This document shows positions 41,198-50,169 of a stretch of 64,000 nt of DNA, one piece after another. The position numbers were made by a program, and so were the translations under genes. Positions within the stretch are counted from its first letter, which is position 1. Every line of letters starts with the position of its first letter. The notes below the pieces were generated by a model. That model was not told where the DNA came from. It ran no database searches and worked only from the letters and a program-made list of their open reading frames with translations. The DNA comes from CAWCDJ01 sp963794265 (GTDB taxonomy: Bacteria > Acidobacteriota > Terriglobia > Bryobacterales > Bryobacteraceae), in contig CAWCDJ010000001.1 in assembly GCA_963794265.1 (NCBI GenBank), positions 1,178,001-1,242,000 on the forward strand. Direction: 5' to 3'.

Positions 41198-42847
41198 ATG
41201 GCCACCCTTACTGAACCACCCGCGAAGACGCCGATTGTGGAACGCCCGGCATGGAAGGCGCTGGAAGCCCACTACAGGAAAGTTCGAAGGCTCCAACTGC
41301 GAAAGCTGTTCGCGCAGGACGCCGAACGCGGCCGGCGGCTGACCGTCGAAGCCGAAGGCATCTATCTGGATTATTCGAAGAACCGGATCACGGATGAGAC
41401 GGTACAGCTTCTCATTCAACTGGCGGAGGAGTCCGGCCTGCGGGCCCGGATCGACGGCATGTTCCGCGGCGAGAAGATCAACGCAACCGAGAACCGCGCG
41501 GTTCTGCACGTGGCCTTGCGCGCTCCGAGGGAGGCCTCGATCGTGGTGGATGGCAGGAACGTGGTGCCCGAGGTCCACGCCGTGCTCGACAAGATGTCGC
41601 GGTTCTGCGGACTGGTCCGCAGTGGCGAATGGAAAGGATACACCGGAAGGCGCATCCGCAACGTCGTCAATATCGGGATCGGCGGTTCCGACCTGGGCCC
41701 GGTGATGGCGTATGAAGCGCTTCGCTTCTACAGCGAGCGGAGCATGGTCTTCCGGTTCGTCTCGAATGTGGACGGGACCGACTTCGCGGAAGCCGTCCGC
41801 GACCTGGATCCCGCGGAAACTCTGTTTATCGTTTCCTCCAAGACCTTCACCACGCTCGAAACCATGACGAACGCACACACGGCCCGCCAGTGGCTGGTGG
41901 CCGGCCTCGGTGGGGAGGAGCAGGCGGTGGCAAAGCACTTTGTGGCGGTTTCGACCAACGCCGGCGAGGTCGCTAAATTCGGCATCGACACCGCTAACAT
42001 GTTCGAATTCTGGGACTGGGTAGGCGGGCGGTACTCCATGGATTCAGCCATCGGCCTTTCCACCATGATGGCGATCGGCGCCGACCGGTTTCGCGAGATG
42101 CTGCACGGCTTTCACCAGATGGACGAGCATTTTCGCACCGCGCCCTTCGACCGCAACCTGCCCGTGCTGCTGGCGCTGCTCACGATCTGGTACACGGATT
42201 TTTTCGATGCCGCAACGGTCGCGATTCTGCCTTACGAACAATACCTCAAGCGCTTCCCGGCTTACCTGCAACAACTGATGATGGAGAGCAACGGCAAGCA
42301 TGTGACGCTCGAAGGCGCGGCGGTCGGCTGCGACACGGGGCCGATCTACTGGGGCGAGCCGGGGACCAACGGCCAGCACTCGTTCTACCAGTTGATTCAC
42401 CAGGGAACCAGGCTCGTGCCGTGCGACTTTATTGCGTTCGTCCGCACTCTGAACCCGGTCGGCCGGCATCACGACCTGCTGATCGCCAACGTCCTGGCGC
42501 AGGCCGAAGCCCTGGCCTTCGGCAAGACCGCCAGAGAGGTCAAAGCCGAGGGCACGCCGGAGTGGCTCGTTCCTCACCGGGTATTCGAAGGGAATCGCCC
42601 GTCGAACCTGATTATGGCCGCGGAACTCACGCCCGAAACCCTGGGTAAGCTGGTGGCGCTCTACGAGCACAACGCCTTCGCCCAGGGCGTCATCTGGAAC
42701 ATCGATTCCTTCGACCAGTGGGGCGTGGAGTTGGGCAAGGTGCTGGCTCAGCGGATGGTCCCGGAACTCGAAAGCGCCGAGGAGCCGAAGCTGACGCACG
42801 ACAGTTCCACCAACACGCTGATTCAAAGATTCCGGGCGCTGAAGTAG
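41198..42847 (+). CDS. pgi: Glucose-6-phosphate isomerase
   Basis: 549 residues, typical of the E. coli-like type. Visible signatures are NIGIGGSDLGPVMAYEALR, the catalytic Glu-region ESNGKHVTLEGAAVG, HQGTRLVPCDFIAF, and the C-terminal FDQWGVELGKVLA. It interconverts glucose-6-phosphate and fructose-6-phosphate in the cytoplasm. It stands as a single gene, with 100 bp before a small membrane protein. Confidence 0.97.
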   Translation: MATLTEPPAKTPIVERPAWKALEAHYRKVRRLQLRKLFAQDAERGRRLTVEAEGIYLDYSKNRITDETVQLLIQLAEESGLRARIDGMFRGEKINATENRAVLHVALRAPREASIVVDGRNVVPEVHAVLDKMSRFCGLVRSGEWKGYTGRRIRNVVNIGIGGSDLGPVMAYEALRFYSERSMVFRFVSNVDGTDFAEAVRDLDPAETLFIVSSKTFTTLETMTNAHTARQWLVAGLGGEEQAVAKHFVAVSTNAGEVAKFGIDTANMFEFWDWVGGRYSMDSAIGLSTMMAIGADRFREMLHGFHQMDEHFRTAPFDRNLPVLLALLTIWYTDFFDAATVAILPYEQYLKRFPAYLQQLMMESNGKHVTLEGAAVGCDTGPIYWGEPGTNGQHSFYQLIHQGTRLVPCDFIAFVRTLNPVGRHHDLLIANVLAQAEALAFGKTAREVKAEGTPEWLVPHRVFEGNRPSNLIMAAELTPETLGKLVALYEHNAFAQGVIWNIDSFDQWGVELGKVLAQRMVPELESAEEPKLTHDSSTNTLIQRFRALK

Positions 42848-42948
42848 GGCGCGCCTCCAATTCCCATCACTCATCGCGCCCGTGTCTCCGGATTTCGTGA
42901 ATCCCGAAGGCGGGAACCGAATCGATCATTGCCAGGAAGCCGGGAACA

Positions 42949-43470
42949 ATGGGCGAATCCGGTCTCAGGCAAAAGGCCGTTCATGAGGTGCAGGAGTTTC
43001 TGAAGATCTTCTTGTACCTGGCTCCCTGGTTCTGCGCCTTTGCTACGTACCACATGTGGCTCCTGGATCAACTCGGTGAGAAATCTTTCGAGTACGGAAC
43101 AGCCCTGATCAACTCCCTGGTCCTATCTAAAGTCATTCTGATCGGGGAATCTCTAGGGCTGGGCACGCGGCAGGATGACCGGCCGCTGATCTATTCGACC
43201 GTTTACAAAGCGTTCGTATTCACCGTTTTGGCGGCGGTCTTCCATGTCCTCGAAGAGACCATCAGGGGAGTTCTGCATGGCGCGGGCCCGGGGGCAGCCT
43301 TCGCCGCACTCCGTGGCAGGGACGCATTCGAAATACTGGGCCGCAGCCTGGTGATGTTTTTTGCATTCCTGCCCTTCTTTGCACTGAGAGAACTGGGCCG
43401 AGTATTGGGCGAGCGCAGACTGGCAGACCTCTTTTTCCGCGCGAGAGCGCCCGCCGAGCCGCGGCGATGA
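42949..43470 (+). CDS. Small integral membrane protein, unknown
   Basis: 173 residues with three to four hydrophobic segments (IFLYLAPWFCAFATYHMWLLDQ, ALINSLVLSKVILIGESLGL, AFVFTVLAAVFHVLEETIRG, LVMFFAFLPFFALRELGR). No known domain was recognised. It lies between pgi and an opposing SDR gene and codes continuously with normal codon use, so it is probably real. Confidence 0.65.
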   Translation: MGESGLRQKAVHEVQEFLKIFLYLAPWFCAFATYHMWLLDQLGEKSFEYGTALINSLVLSKVILIGESLGLGTRQDDRPLIYSTVYKAFVFTVLAAVFHVLEETIRGVLHGAGPGAAFAALRGRDAFEILGRSLVMFFAFLPFFALRELGRVLGERRLADLFFRARAPAEPRR

Positions 43471-43492
43471 CCATCCGCGGAGTGGGCGACCA

Positions 43493-44224
43493 TCAGGTCA
43501 GATACCAGCCGCCGTTCACGTGAATGGTCTGTCCGGTGATGTAGCCGTTGCGCGCCAGCAGAACGGCGACGTCGGCCACCTCGCTGACGACGCCGAACCG
43601 GCCCACCGGAATTTTGCCAGGCTGCGCGTTGAGGTTGGCGGTCACCATCTCGGTTTCTATCAGCGCGGGCGCTATGGCATTCGCGGTGATGCCCTCGCGA
43701 GCCAGGTGGCTGGCGTAGTAGCGCGTCAGCCCGAGCATCCCGGCCTTCGACGCGGCATAGTGCGGCCCGACGATCCCGCCGACCGCCGCGGCCACGGACG
43801 AAATGTTCACGATCCGTCCCCAAGCCTCCGCCCGCATGCCCGGCAAGGTGCGCTGGGTGACGAGGAAGCAGGATTTCAAGTTGACCGCGATCAGCTCATC
43901 CCAATCGCGCTCGGTGATCTGGTCAAGCGCCTGCGGCCGGGCGATTCCGGCATTGTTGACCAGCACGCCGACCGGCCCGAGTTCCGTCTCGGCGGCCTGG
44001 ACCAGGCGTTCCACCTCTGCCGCAACGGAAACGTCTGCTTTGACGTTGAGGCATCGCCTTCCCGCTCGCCGCACTCTGGACGCGGTTTCTTCGGCGTCTT
44101 GCGAGCGGTTGCGGTAATTTACGACGACATCCGCGCCTGCCTCCGCCAGCGCCACGGCGATCGCCCTGCCAATTCCGCGGCTCGACCCTGTAACCAGCGC
44201 GACTCTGCCTTTCAGATCGTCCAT
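43493..44224 (-). CDS. SDR-family 3-oxoacyl-[ACP]/acetoacetyl-CoA reductase-like
   Basis: 243 residues, classical SDR. Cofactor site VALVTGSSRGIGRAIA; NNAG at about 88; catalytic Ser in VNISSVAA; and Tyr-x-x-x-Lys in PHYAASKAG. Size and sequence suit FabG-type beta-ketoacyl reductases or PhaB-type acetoacetyl-CoA reductases. Given nearby beta-oxidation and PHA genes, PhaB-like use is conceivable, but FabG-like is equally possible. Single gene, divergent from the next SDR by 73 bp. Confidence 0.88.
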   Translation of the reverse strand: MDDLKGRVALVTGSSRGIGRAIAVALAEAGADVVVNYRNRSQDAEETASRVRRAGRRCLNVKADVSVAAEVERLVQAAETELGPVGVLVNNAGIARPQALDQITERDWDELIAVNLKSCFLVTQRTLPGMRAEAWGRIVNISSVAAAVGGIVGPHYAASKAGMLGLTRYYASHLAREGITANAIAPALIETEMVTANLNAQPGKIPVGRFGVVSEVADVAVLLARNGYITGQTIHVNGGWYLT

Positions 44225-44297
44225 ACAGTTGAGTGTAAGCCGCTGTGTATTTTCCGGCGCATCCGAATCGGCAGGGTTGTGCTAATCTGCTCGTGCC

Positions 44298-45101
44298 ATG
44301 GAGAGCATTTTTCGGGACCATCTTCTTCAGAACAAGGTCGCGTTTGTGACCGGGGGCGGCAGCGGCATCGGCCGGCGGATGGCGGAACGCTTCGCCGAGC
44401 ACGGCGCCAGAGTCGTCCTCGTGGGTCGCAACGCCGAAAGACTGGCGGAGGCGACTGCGGCAATCCACGATGCGGGAGGCGACGTGGAAACCGCCGCACT
44501 GGACGTGCGAGATTACGGCGCGCTCGAAACAGCCTTCAAGCGGACACACGAAAAATTCGGCGACATCGACATTCTGCTCTGCGCCGCGGCCGGTAACTTC
44601 CCCGCCCCGATCTCCGGGATGTCCGCCAACGGATTCAAAGCGGTGATCGATATCGATCTGCTCGGGACCTTCAACACCTGCCGCGCGGCGTGCGCTTTCC
44701 TGCGGCGCCCGGGCGGAGCGATCCTCAACATCTCTGCCAACCAGGCCACCATGCCTATCGGCTGGCAGTCGCATGTCTGCGCGGCGAAAGCCGGGGTGGA
44801 GATGCTGACCCGCTGCCTGGCACTCGAATGGGGGCCGGCGGGAATTCGCGCCAATTGCATCACGCCGGGGGCAACCGACGGCACCGAAGGGATGCGGCGC
44901 CTGGCCCCCAGCGAGGAGGCGCGGCAAAAGATCGAGCGGCAGATTCCGCTGCGTAGATTCGGCACCAGGGACGAACTGGCCGACCTGGCCCTGTTCCTGT
45001 GCTCCGATGCGGCGGCCTACATCACCGGGGCGACCTACGTCTGCGACGGCGGGCAGTCGCTCTGCCGCAGCGAGTTTTCCGCAGCCGCGGCGGGCATGTA
45101 G
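44298..45101 (+). CDS. 2,4-dienoyl-CoA reductase-like SDR
   Basis: 267 residues. NADP site AFVTGGGSGIGRRMAERFA; CAAAGNFPAPISGMSANGFK is the AAGNF form seen in mitochondrial/peroxisomal-type dienoyl-CoA reductases. The normal SDR Tyr of YxxxK is absent; the segment reads HVCAAKAGVEMLTR with Lys kept, as in that family. LEWGPAGIRANCITPGATDGTEGMRRL also agrees. It would reduce dienoyl-CoA in unsaturated fatty-acid degradation. The 3' end overlaps the opposing acyl-CoA synthetase gene by 67 bp. Confidence 0.85.
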   Translation: MESIFRDHLLQNKVAFVTGGGSGIGRRMAERFAEHGARVVLVGRNAERLAEATAAIHDAGGDVETAALDVRDYGALETAFKRTHEKFGDIDILLCAAAGNFPAPISGMSANGFKAVIDIDLLGTFNTCRAACAFLRRPGGAILNISANQATMPIGWQSHVCAAKAGVEMLTRCLALEWGPAGIRANCITPGATDGTEGMRRLAPSEEARQKIERQIPLRRFGTRDELADLALFLCSDAAAYITGATYVCDGGQSLCRSEFSAAAAGM

Positions 45102-46780
45102 GCACCCGGGGTGGATTCCCACACGATCGCGCGGTTCCGCGCCCGCCACTCGTCGATCAGCACCTGGTAACGGCTCTCCAGGATGCCGCGTTTGATCTTG
45201 AGGGTGGGGGTCATCAAGCCGTTGGAGATGGTCCAGGGTCCATCGGCAATGACGATCATGTCGATTCGTTCGTACGGGTCGAGAACGGAGTTTATCGACT
45301 CCATGCGGGCCCGTAGAGATTCTTCGAGCGTTTTCCGAGCCTGCGAATCGGCGCAACGAGCCCGCTCGGCTTCGGCAAGCACGATGACCGCGAACGGGCT
45401 GGGTTGCCCCGCTCCCATGAGGCAGCATGCCTCCACCGAGGGGTGCTCCATCAACTTGCCTTCAATGGGCGCCGGAGCGACATACTTCCCCTTACTCGTC
45501 TTGAACTGTTCCTTGATGCGGCCGATGATCCTGAGTTGGCCGTCGTTGTCCAGCGTCACTACGTCGCCGGTGCGGAAGAAGCCATCTTCGGTGAAGGCGT
45601 CGCTGGTGGTTTTCGGATCCTTATAGTAGCCCAGCATGTTCATGGGGCTGCGCACCAGCAGTTCGCCTTCCGGAGTCAGGCGGGTCTCTACTCCCTCGAT
45701 CGCCTGGCCCACATAGCCGGGGTGGACCAGGCCGGGACGCGGAAGGTGCGTGATCATGGTTTCGGTCATACCGTAACCTTCCGCCAGGTCGAGACCGATC
45801 TTCCGGTACCACACGAGGATTTCGGTGGGTAGCGGCGCGGCTCCGCAGGCCGCGTGCTGCACCGTGCCCAGGCCGAGTTTCCTCAGCACCTTGCGCCTCA
45901 CGAATAAGTTAAAAGCGGGAATGCGCAGCAGTCGATCCAGTTTCTCTTTCGGCACATTCGCAAAGACTCCCTGCTGGAACTTGAGCAGGAGGCGGGGTAC
46001 GGAAAGGAACAGCGTGGGCCTGGCGCGCTGTAAGTCGGTCAGAAAGGTCTCAATGCCCTCGGAGAAGTATAAGTGCCAGCCCATGCGGCAGGAACATGCC
46101 TCCACACCTACCCGTTCGACGATGTGGGCCAGGGGCAGATACGAGAGGACGCGCTCCTCCGGTTTCAGGTTCAGGAGGGTCGTGAGCACTTTAGAGTCGT
46201 AAGCGAAGGCGCCGAAACGGTGCATCACGCCTTTCGGCGTCCCGGTTGTGCCGGAAGTATAGATGATCGTAGCAAGGTCGTCGGCAGCGCGAGTCGGGCT
46301 GTCGCCTATGGGGGCATTGGCTTCCACCAGCGATTCCCAACTAAGATCGGCCGGTTCATTTGCGGTGGGGAAAGAGATGCAGGTAAGTCCCGGCAGGGTG
46401 CCGAGGTCCTCCGCGGCTTTCTCGTCAGTGGCACCCACAAAGCAGGCTACCGCGCCGCTGTGCTCCAGAATCTGCCGGATGGACTGCGCCCTCAGAGACG
46501 GATAGATCGGCACGCTGGTGTGGCCCGACATCCAAATCGCCAGGTCTGCCATCATCCACCAGGCACAGTTTTTCGAAAGGATGGCAATTCGCGAACCGGG
46601 CTCCCAATTCTGAGCCCGCAAATAGGCCGCCATACGGCGCGCTTCGCCGACTGCCTGAGCCCAGGTCCAGTGGCGCACCTGTCCGCCGCCGAATGGCTGC
46701 GTCAGGAAAACCCGCCCTCCCCGTTCACGCTCCCATCGATAAGCGGACTCGAGGGCGAGATCGTCTCGGGTTATATCCAT
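45035..46780 (-). CDS. Long-chain acyl-CoA synthetase (AMP-binding)
   Basis: 581 residues. AMP-binding P-loop TIIYTSGTTGTPKGVMH at about 175; LSYLPLAHIVERVGVE; AEGYGMTETMITH; and the hinge region FRTGDVVTLDNDGQLRIIGRIKEQFKTSKGKYVAPAPIE in order. It links fatty acids to CoA via acyl-AMP, feeding the beta-oxidation operon across the divergent spacer. It lacks a membrane anchor. The C-terminal tail overlaps the opposing SDR gene. The 250-bp spacer to tetR has a palindromic operator probably shared by both promoters. Confidence 0.94.
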   Translation of the reverse strand: MDITRDDLALESAYRWERERGGRVFLTQPFGGGQVRHWTWAQAVGEARRMAAYLRAQNWEPGSRIAILSKNCAWWMMADLAIWMSGHTSVPIYPSLRAQSIRQILEHSGAVACFVGATDEKAAEDLGTLPGLTCISFPTANEPADLSWESLVEANAPIGDSPTRAADDLATIIYTSGTTGTPKGVMHRFGAFAYDSKVLTTLLNLKPEERVLSYLPLAHIVERVGVEACSCRMGWHLYFSEGIETFLTDLQRARPTLFLSVPRLLLKFQQGVFANVPKEKLDRLLRIPAFNLFVRRKVLRKLGLGTVQHAACGAAPLPTEILVWYRKIGLDLAEGYGMTETMITHLPRPGLVHPGYVGQAIEGVETRLTPEGELLVRSPMNMLGYYKDPKTTSDAFTEDGFFRTGDVVTLDNDGQLRIIGRIKEQFKTSKGKYVAPAPIEGKLMEHPSVEACCLMGAGQPSPFAVIVLAEAERARCADSQARKTLEESLRARMESINSVLDPYERIDMIVIADGPWTISNGLMTPTLKIKRGILESRYQVLIDEWRARNRAIVWESTPGAYMPAAAAENSLRQSDCPPSQT

Positions 46781-46970
46781 GGCTCACTCTCCTCTCAGCT
46801 CAGCAAATTCGCGGCCAGGAACCCGCGCACGCCTGATCGGGAAGTGTACGTTTCCGTTCAAATTGAAAAAGGGGAATACCGATCCGGGGTACCTGAAGCC
46901 ACAAAGTTCAGCGGGACGAGTAGTAACTCTCATAAGTGAAAACTCCGGGCGTTTCCACTTGCGTTTCTAA

Positions 46971-46986
46971 CTTACCCGTGGGTAAG
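46971..46986. promoter_or_regulatory. Perfect 16-bp palindromic operator for the TetR regulator
   Basis: CTTACCCGTGGGTAAG is a perfect inverted repeat (7-bp arms, 2-bp centre) 45 bp before the TetR-type gene start. The rest of the 250-bp spacer between it and the acyl-CoA synthetase is without an evident second site. Size and symmetry fit a TetR dimer operator, so self-regulation plus control of the synthetase are likely. Binding is inferred. Confidence 0.6.
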
Positions 46987-47030
46987 ATATCAATTGCCTG
47001 CCCGAGTGTCAACCAGGCAGGTGAAACGTC

Positions 47031-47708
47031 ATGTCGAAAGACGGGATAACCTCTCCATCGCTCCGGAAAGCATTCGCGAACCGCCGCCGCGACCCCGAAA
47101 CCAAGCGCGAAGCCGTACTCCAGACAGCCGCACAATTGTTTCTCGAAAAGAGCTACGGACGCACCTCTCTGAACGATGTTGCCGAGCGGCTCCATATCAC
47201 TAAACCCGCGCTATACCACTACTTTCACAGCAAGGAGCAGATCCTGCTGGAATGTTACCGGCTGGGAACCGGCTTGATCGAGGAGATCCTCAACGAGATC
47301 GCCGTTCACTGCGGAACGGGCATCGAAAAGGTGGAAGCATTCATCCAGGCGTATGCCCACGTGATGACCGTGAACTTCGGCCGCTGCGTGATGCGGCTGG
47401 ATGAAGGCGACTTATCGGCGGAAGCGTTCGCGGAAGTACGTGCGTATAAGCGCAAAATCGACCGGCGTTTGCGATGTTTCATACAAGACGGAATCGAAGA
47501 TGGTACGATTGCGCCGTGCGACCCGAAGCTGGCCGCATTTGCCATAGCCGGCGCGCTGAACTGGATTTGCGTCTGGTATGAACCCGATGGAGTTCTCTCC
47601 GCCGAAGAAATCGGCACGCAATATACCCGCACGTTGACACGGGGGCTGGCGCTCGACAAGCGGCGCACCGGTTCCCGCGCAAATATAAAGACAGGAGTTC
47701 TTTCATGA
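47031..47708 (+). CDS. TetR-type regulator of the fatty-acid degradation operon (FadR-like)
   Basis: 225 residues. N-terminal helix-turn-helix: TKREAVLQTAAQLFLEKSYGRTSLNDVAERLHITKPALYHYFHSKEQILLECY read in successive blocks at about 27-80. The C-terminal part is a helical ligand-binding domain (CVMRLDEGDLSAEAFAEVRAYKRKIDRRL). It overlaps fadN by four bases (ATGA), so it is the first gene of the operon it likely controls. An acyl-CoA is the natural inducer candidate by analogy with B. subtilis FadR. The palindrome 45 bp upstream is its probable operator. Confidence 0.88.
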   Translation: MSKDGITSPSLRKAFANRRRDPETKREAVLQTAAQLFLEKSYGRTSLNDVAERLHITKPALYHYFHSKEQILLECYRLGTGLIEEILNEIAVHCGTGIEKVEAFIQAYAHVMTVNFGRCVMRLDEGDLSAEAFAEVRAYKRKIDRRLRCFIQDGIEDGTIAPCDPKLAAFAIAGALNWICVWYEPDGVLSAEEIGTQYTRTLTRGLALDKRRTGSRANIKTGVLS

Positions 47709-50155
47709 TCGCTGAGACAGCCAGGAAGACGGCTTCGGCCGATAACCTTGCCTCCGAATACGGCTCGCCCACGCTCATCCGCAAGGCCGCGGTGCTCGGC
47801 GCCGGGACCATGGGGGCGCGCATCGCCGCGCACCTTGCCAACGCCGGAGTGCCGGTGGTACTTCTCGATCTCGCTTCGGCGGAAGGCCCGCGCAGCGCCA
47901 TCGCCGCCGGGGCGCTCGAAAACCTGAAGAAGAGCAAACCGGCGGCATTCTTCGACCCCGGACTGGCGGCCCGCATCACGCCGGGAAACTTCGACGACGA
48001 TCTGGGACTGCTTGCCGGCTGCGATTGGGTGATCGAAGCGGTGACGGAAAACCTGGAGATCAAACAGGCGCTGCTCGAAAAGGCCGCCCCGCACCTCAAG
48101 CGCGACGCGATTCTGACCACCAACACCAGCGGCCTGCCGGTCTCCTCGATCGCGTCGGTCCTGCCGGAGGAGTTGCGCAGCCGATGGTTCGGCACTCACT
48201 TCTTCAACCCCCCGCGCTACATGCGGCTGGTGGAGATCATTCCGACTCCCGAAGCCGGCCGCGCAGCCATCGATACGATCGCCCGCTTCGCCGATCTGCA
48301 CCTGGGCAAAGAAGTGGTCTTCGCCCGCGATACCCCGAACTTCATCGCCAACCGGATCGGCGTTTTCATCATGCTGGAAGCGGTGCGGCTGATGGAGAGC
48401 GAAGACCTGATGATCGAGGAAGTGGATGCCCTCACCGGCACGGCGATCGGCTGGCCGCGCACGGGCACCTTCCGCCTGGCCGACATGGTAGGGCTCGACA
48501 TCATGGTGCACGTGGCCTCGAATTTCGTCCGCCTGCGGGCGTCCGCCGCCGAGCAGATGCGCGTGCCGCGGTTCATTCAGACGATGCTCGAGCGCCGGTG
48601 GCTCGGCGACAAGACCAGGCAGGGCTTCTACAAGAAGCAGAAAGACGCCGAGGGCAAAGAGGTCCGTCTGGCGCTGGACTGGAAGACGCTCGAATACCAT
48701 CCCGCCGGGCGGCCGAAGCTGCCCACGCTGGAAATGGCCAAGAACGCCGAGCGCCTGCACGACCGGCTGGCCCAACTGTTGTCTGGCGACATCAAGAAAG
48801 ATAAAGGCGCCCGCTTTCACTGGCGCCTGTTGAGCTCTCTGTGGAATTACGCGGCGGATTGCCTGCCGGAAATCGCCGACAGCGCCGCCAGCGTGGACCG
48901 CGCCATGCGCGCCGGTTTCAACTGGGAGATGGGCCCGTTCGAGCTGTGGGATACGGCCGGAGTTCCGGCCACGGTGGAGCGGATGCGGGCGGGGGGCCAG
49001 CCCGTGAGTCCGGTGGTCGAGCGACTGCTCGCCGCCGGCGGCACCTCCTGGTACCGCAAACAGGGCCGGGAATGCTTCGATCTCGAGAGCGGCACCTACC
49101 TGCCGATCCACGAGACCCCCGGCATCGCACGGGTAGCCAACTTCAAGGCGGCGAATGGCGTGGTGAAGGAGAACCCGGGAGCGTCCCTGGTGGATCTGGG
49201 CGACGGCGTAGCCGCGATTGAGCTGCATTCGGTGAAGAATGCCATCGGCGAAGACATCGTGCGGCTGGTTACGGAAACGTTGCGGCCCGAAGGCGACGCA
49301 GTACGGAATTTCGACGCCTTCGTGATCACGGGCGATGCCGACCAGTTCTCGGTGGGCGCCAACCTGATGCAGCTTCTGTTGAGCGCGCAGGAAGGCGAGT
49401 GGGACGAGGTCGAGCTGATGGTGCGGACTTTCCAGCAAATGACCTCCGCGATCAAGTTCTGTCCGCAGCCGGTGGTGGTCGCGCCATTCAGCTTCTGCCT
49501 GGGCGGCGGCGCGGAGATCGCGCTGGCCGGCATCCGGCGGCAGGTGCACGCGGAACTCTACATGGGACTGGTGGAGACCGGCGTGGGATTGCTGCCGGCC
49601 GGCGGCGGCTCGAAGGAAATGATGCTGCACGCGGTGGATATCGCGGCGGCATTCCGGGAGAGCGGCCGCGGCGAATCGGTCGAGCTGATGGATGCGCTGC
49701 GGCGGAACTTCGAGACCATCGCGATGGCCAAGGTATCGACCTCCGCCCTGGACGCGCGCCGCCTGGGCTTCGTAAGCCAGGGCGACCGCATCACCATGAA
49801 CCGCGAGCGCCTGCTGCTCGATGCCAAGCACCTGGCACGCGCGATCGCGGACTCCGGATACGCGCCGCCGGTGCCGCGCACCGACATTCCGGCTCCCGGC
49901 GAGAACGTGCTGGCCACCCTGCAGTTGGGTGTTCACATGATGCACCAGGGAGAGTTCATCAGCGATCACGATGTGAAGGTCGCCAACCACGTTGCCCACG
50001 TGCTTTGCGGGGGGAAAGTGACTCCCGGCACCCCCGTCAGCGAACAGTACCTGCTGGATCTGGAGCGGGAGGGCTTCCTTTCGCTGTGCGGCGAAAAGAA
50101 AACGCAGGAACGCATCGCTTTCACCTTGAAGACCGGCAAGCCATTGAGAAATTAG
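47705..50155 (+). CDS. fadN: 3-hydroxyacyl-CoA dehydrogenase/enoyl-CoA hydratase (FadN-like)
   Basis: 816 residues. N-terminal dehydrogenase with VLGAGTMGARIAAHLANAG at about 30, catalytic-domain FGTHFFNPPRYMRLVEIIPT at about 160, and second helical domain FIANRIGVFIML. The C-terminal third is a crotonase fold (FVITGDADQFSVGANLMQLLL, then FSFCLGGGAEIALAGIRRQVHAEL). Dehydrogenase first and hydratase last is the FadN order, unlike FadB/FadJ. Converts enoyl-CoA to 3-ketoacyl-CoA. Second gene of tetR-fadN-fadA-fadE. Confidence 0.94.
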   Translation: MIAETARKTASADNLASEYGSPTLIRKAAVLGAGTMGARIAAHLANAGVPVVLLDLASAEGPRSAIAAGALENLKKSKPAAFFDPGLAARITPGNFDDDLGLLAGCDWVIEAVTENLEIKQALLEKAAPHLKRDAILTTNTSGLPVSSIASVLPEELRSRWFGTHFFNPPRYMRLVEIIPTPEAGRAAIDTIARFADLHLGKEVVFARDTPNFIANRIGVFIMLEAVRLMESEDLMIEEVDALTGTAIGWPRTGTFRLADMVGLDIMVHVASNFVRLRASAAEQMRVPRFIQTMLERRWLGDKTRQGFYKKQKDAEGKEVRLALDWKTLEYHPAGRPKLPTLEMAKNAERLHDRLAQLLSGDIKKDKGARFHWRLLSSLWNYAADCLPEIADSAASVDRAMRAGFNWEMGPFELWDTAGVPATVERMRAGGQPVSPVVERLLAAGGTSWYRKQGRECFDLESGTYLPIHETPGIARVANFKAANGVVKENPGASLVDLGDGVAAIELHSVKNAIGEDIVRLVTETLRPEGDAVRNFDAFVITGDADQFSVGANLMQLLLSAQEGEWDEVELMVRTFQQMTSAIKFCPQPVVVAPFSFCLGGGAEIALAGIRRQVHAELYMGLVETGVGLLPAGGGSKEMMLHAVDIAAAFRESGRGESVELMDALRRNFETIAMAKVSTSALDARRLGFVSQGDRITMNRERLLLDAKHLARAIADSGYAPPVPRTDIPAPGENVLATLQLGVHMMHQGEFISDHDVKVANHVAHVLCGGKVTPGTPVSEQYLLDLEREGFLSLCGEKKTQERIAFTLKTGKPLRN

Positions 50156-50169
50156 AAGGAAACAATCGA

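Noticed and set aside
46073..46939. A 288-residue frame over the acyl-CoA synthetase and its spacer
   Set aside because: Starts inside the opposing gene, without motif or ribosome site.
47306..49999. An 897-residue minus-strand open frame
   Set aside because: It is antisense to tetR and fadN, which are well supported. Composition is that of a third-position shadow.
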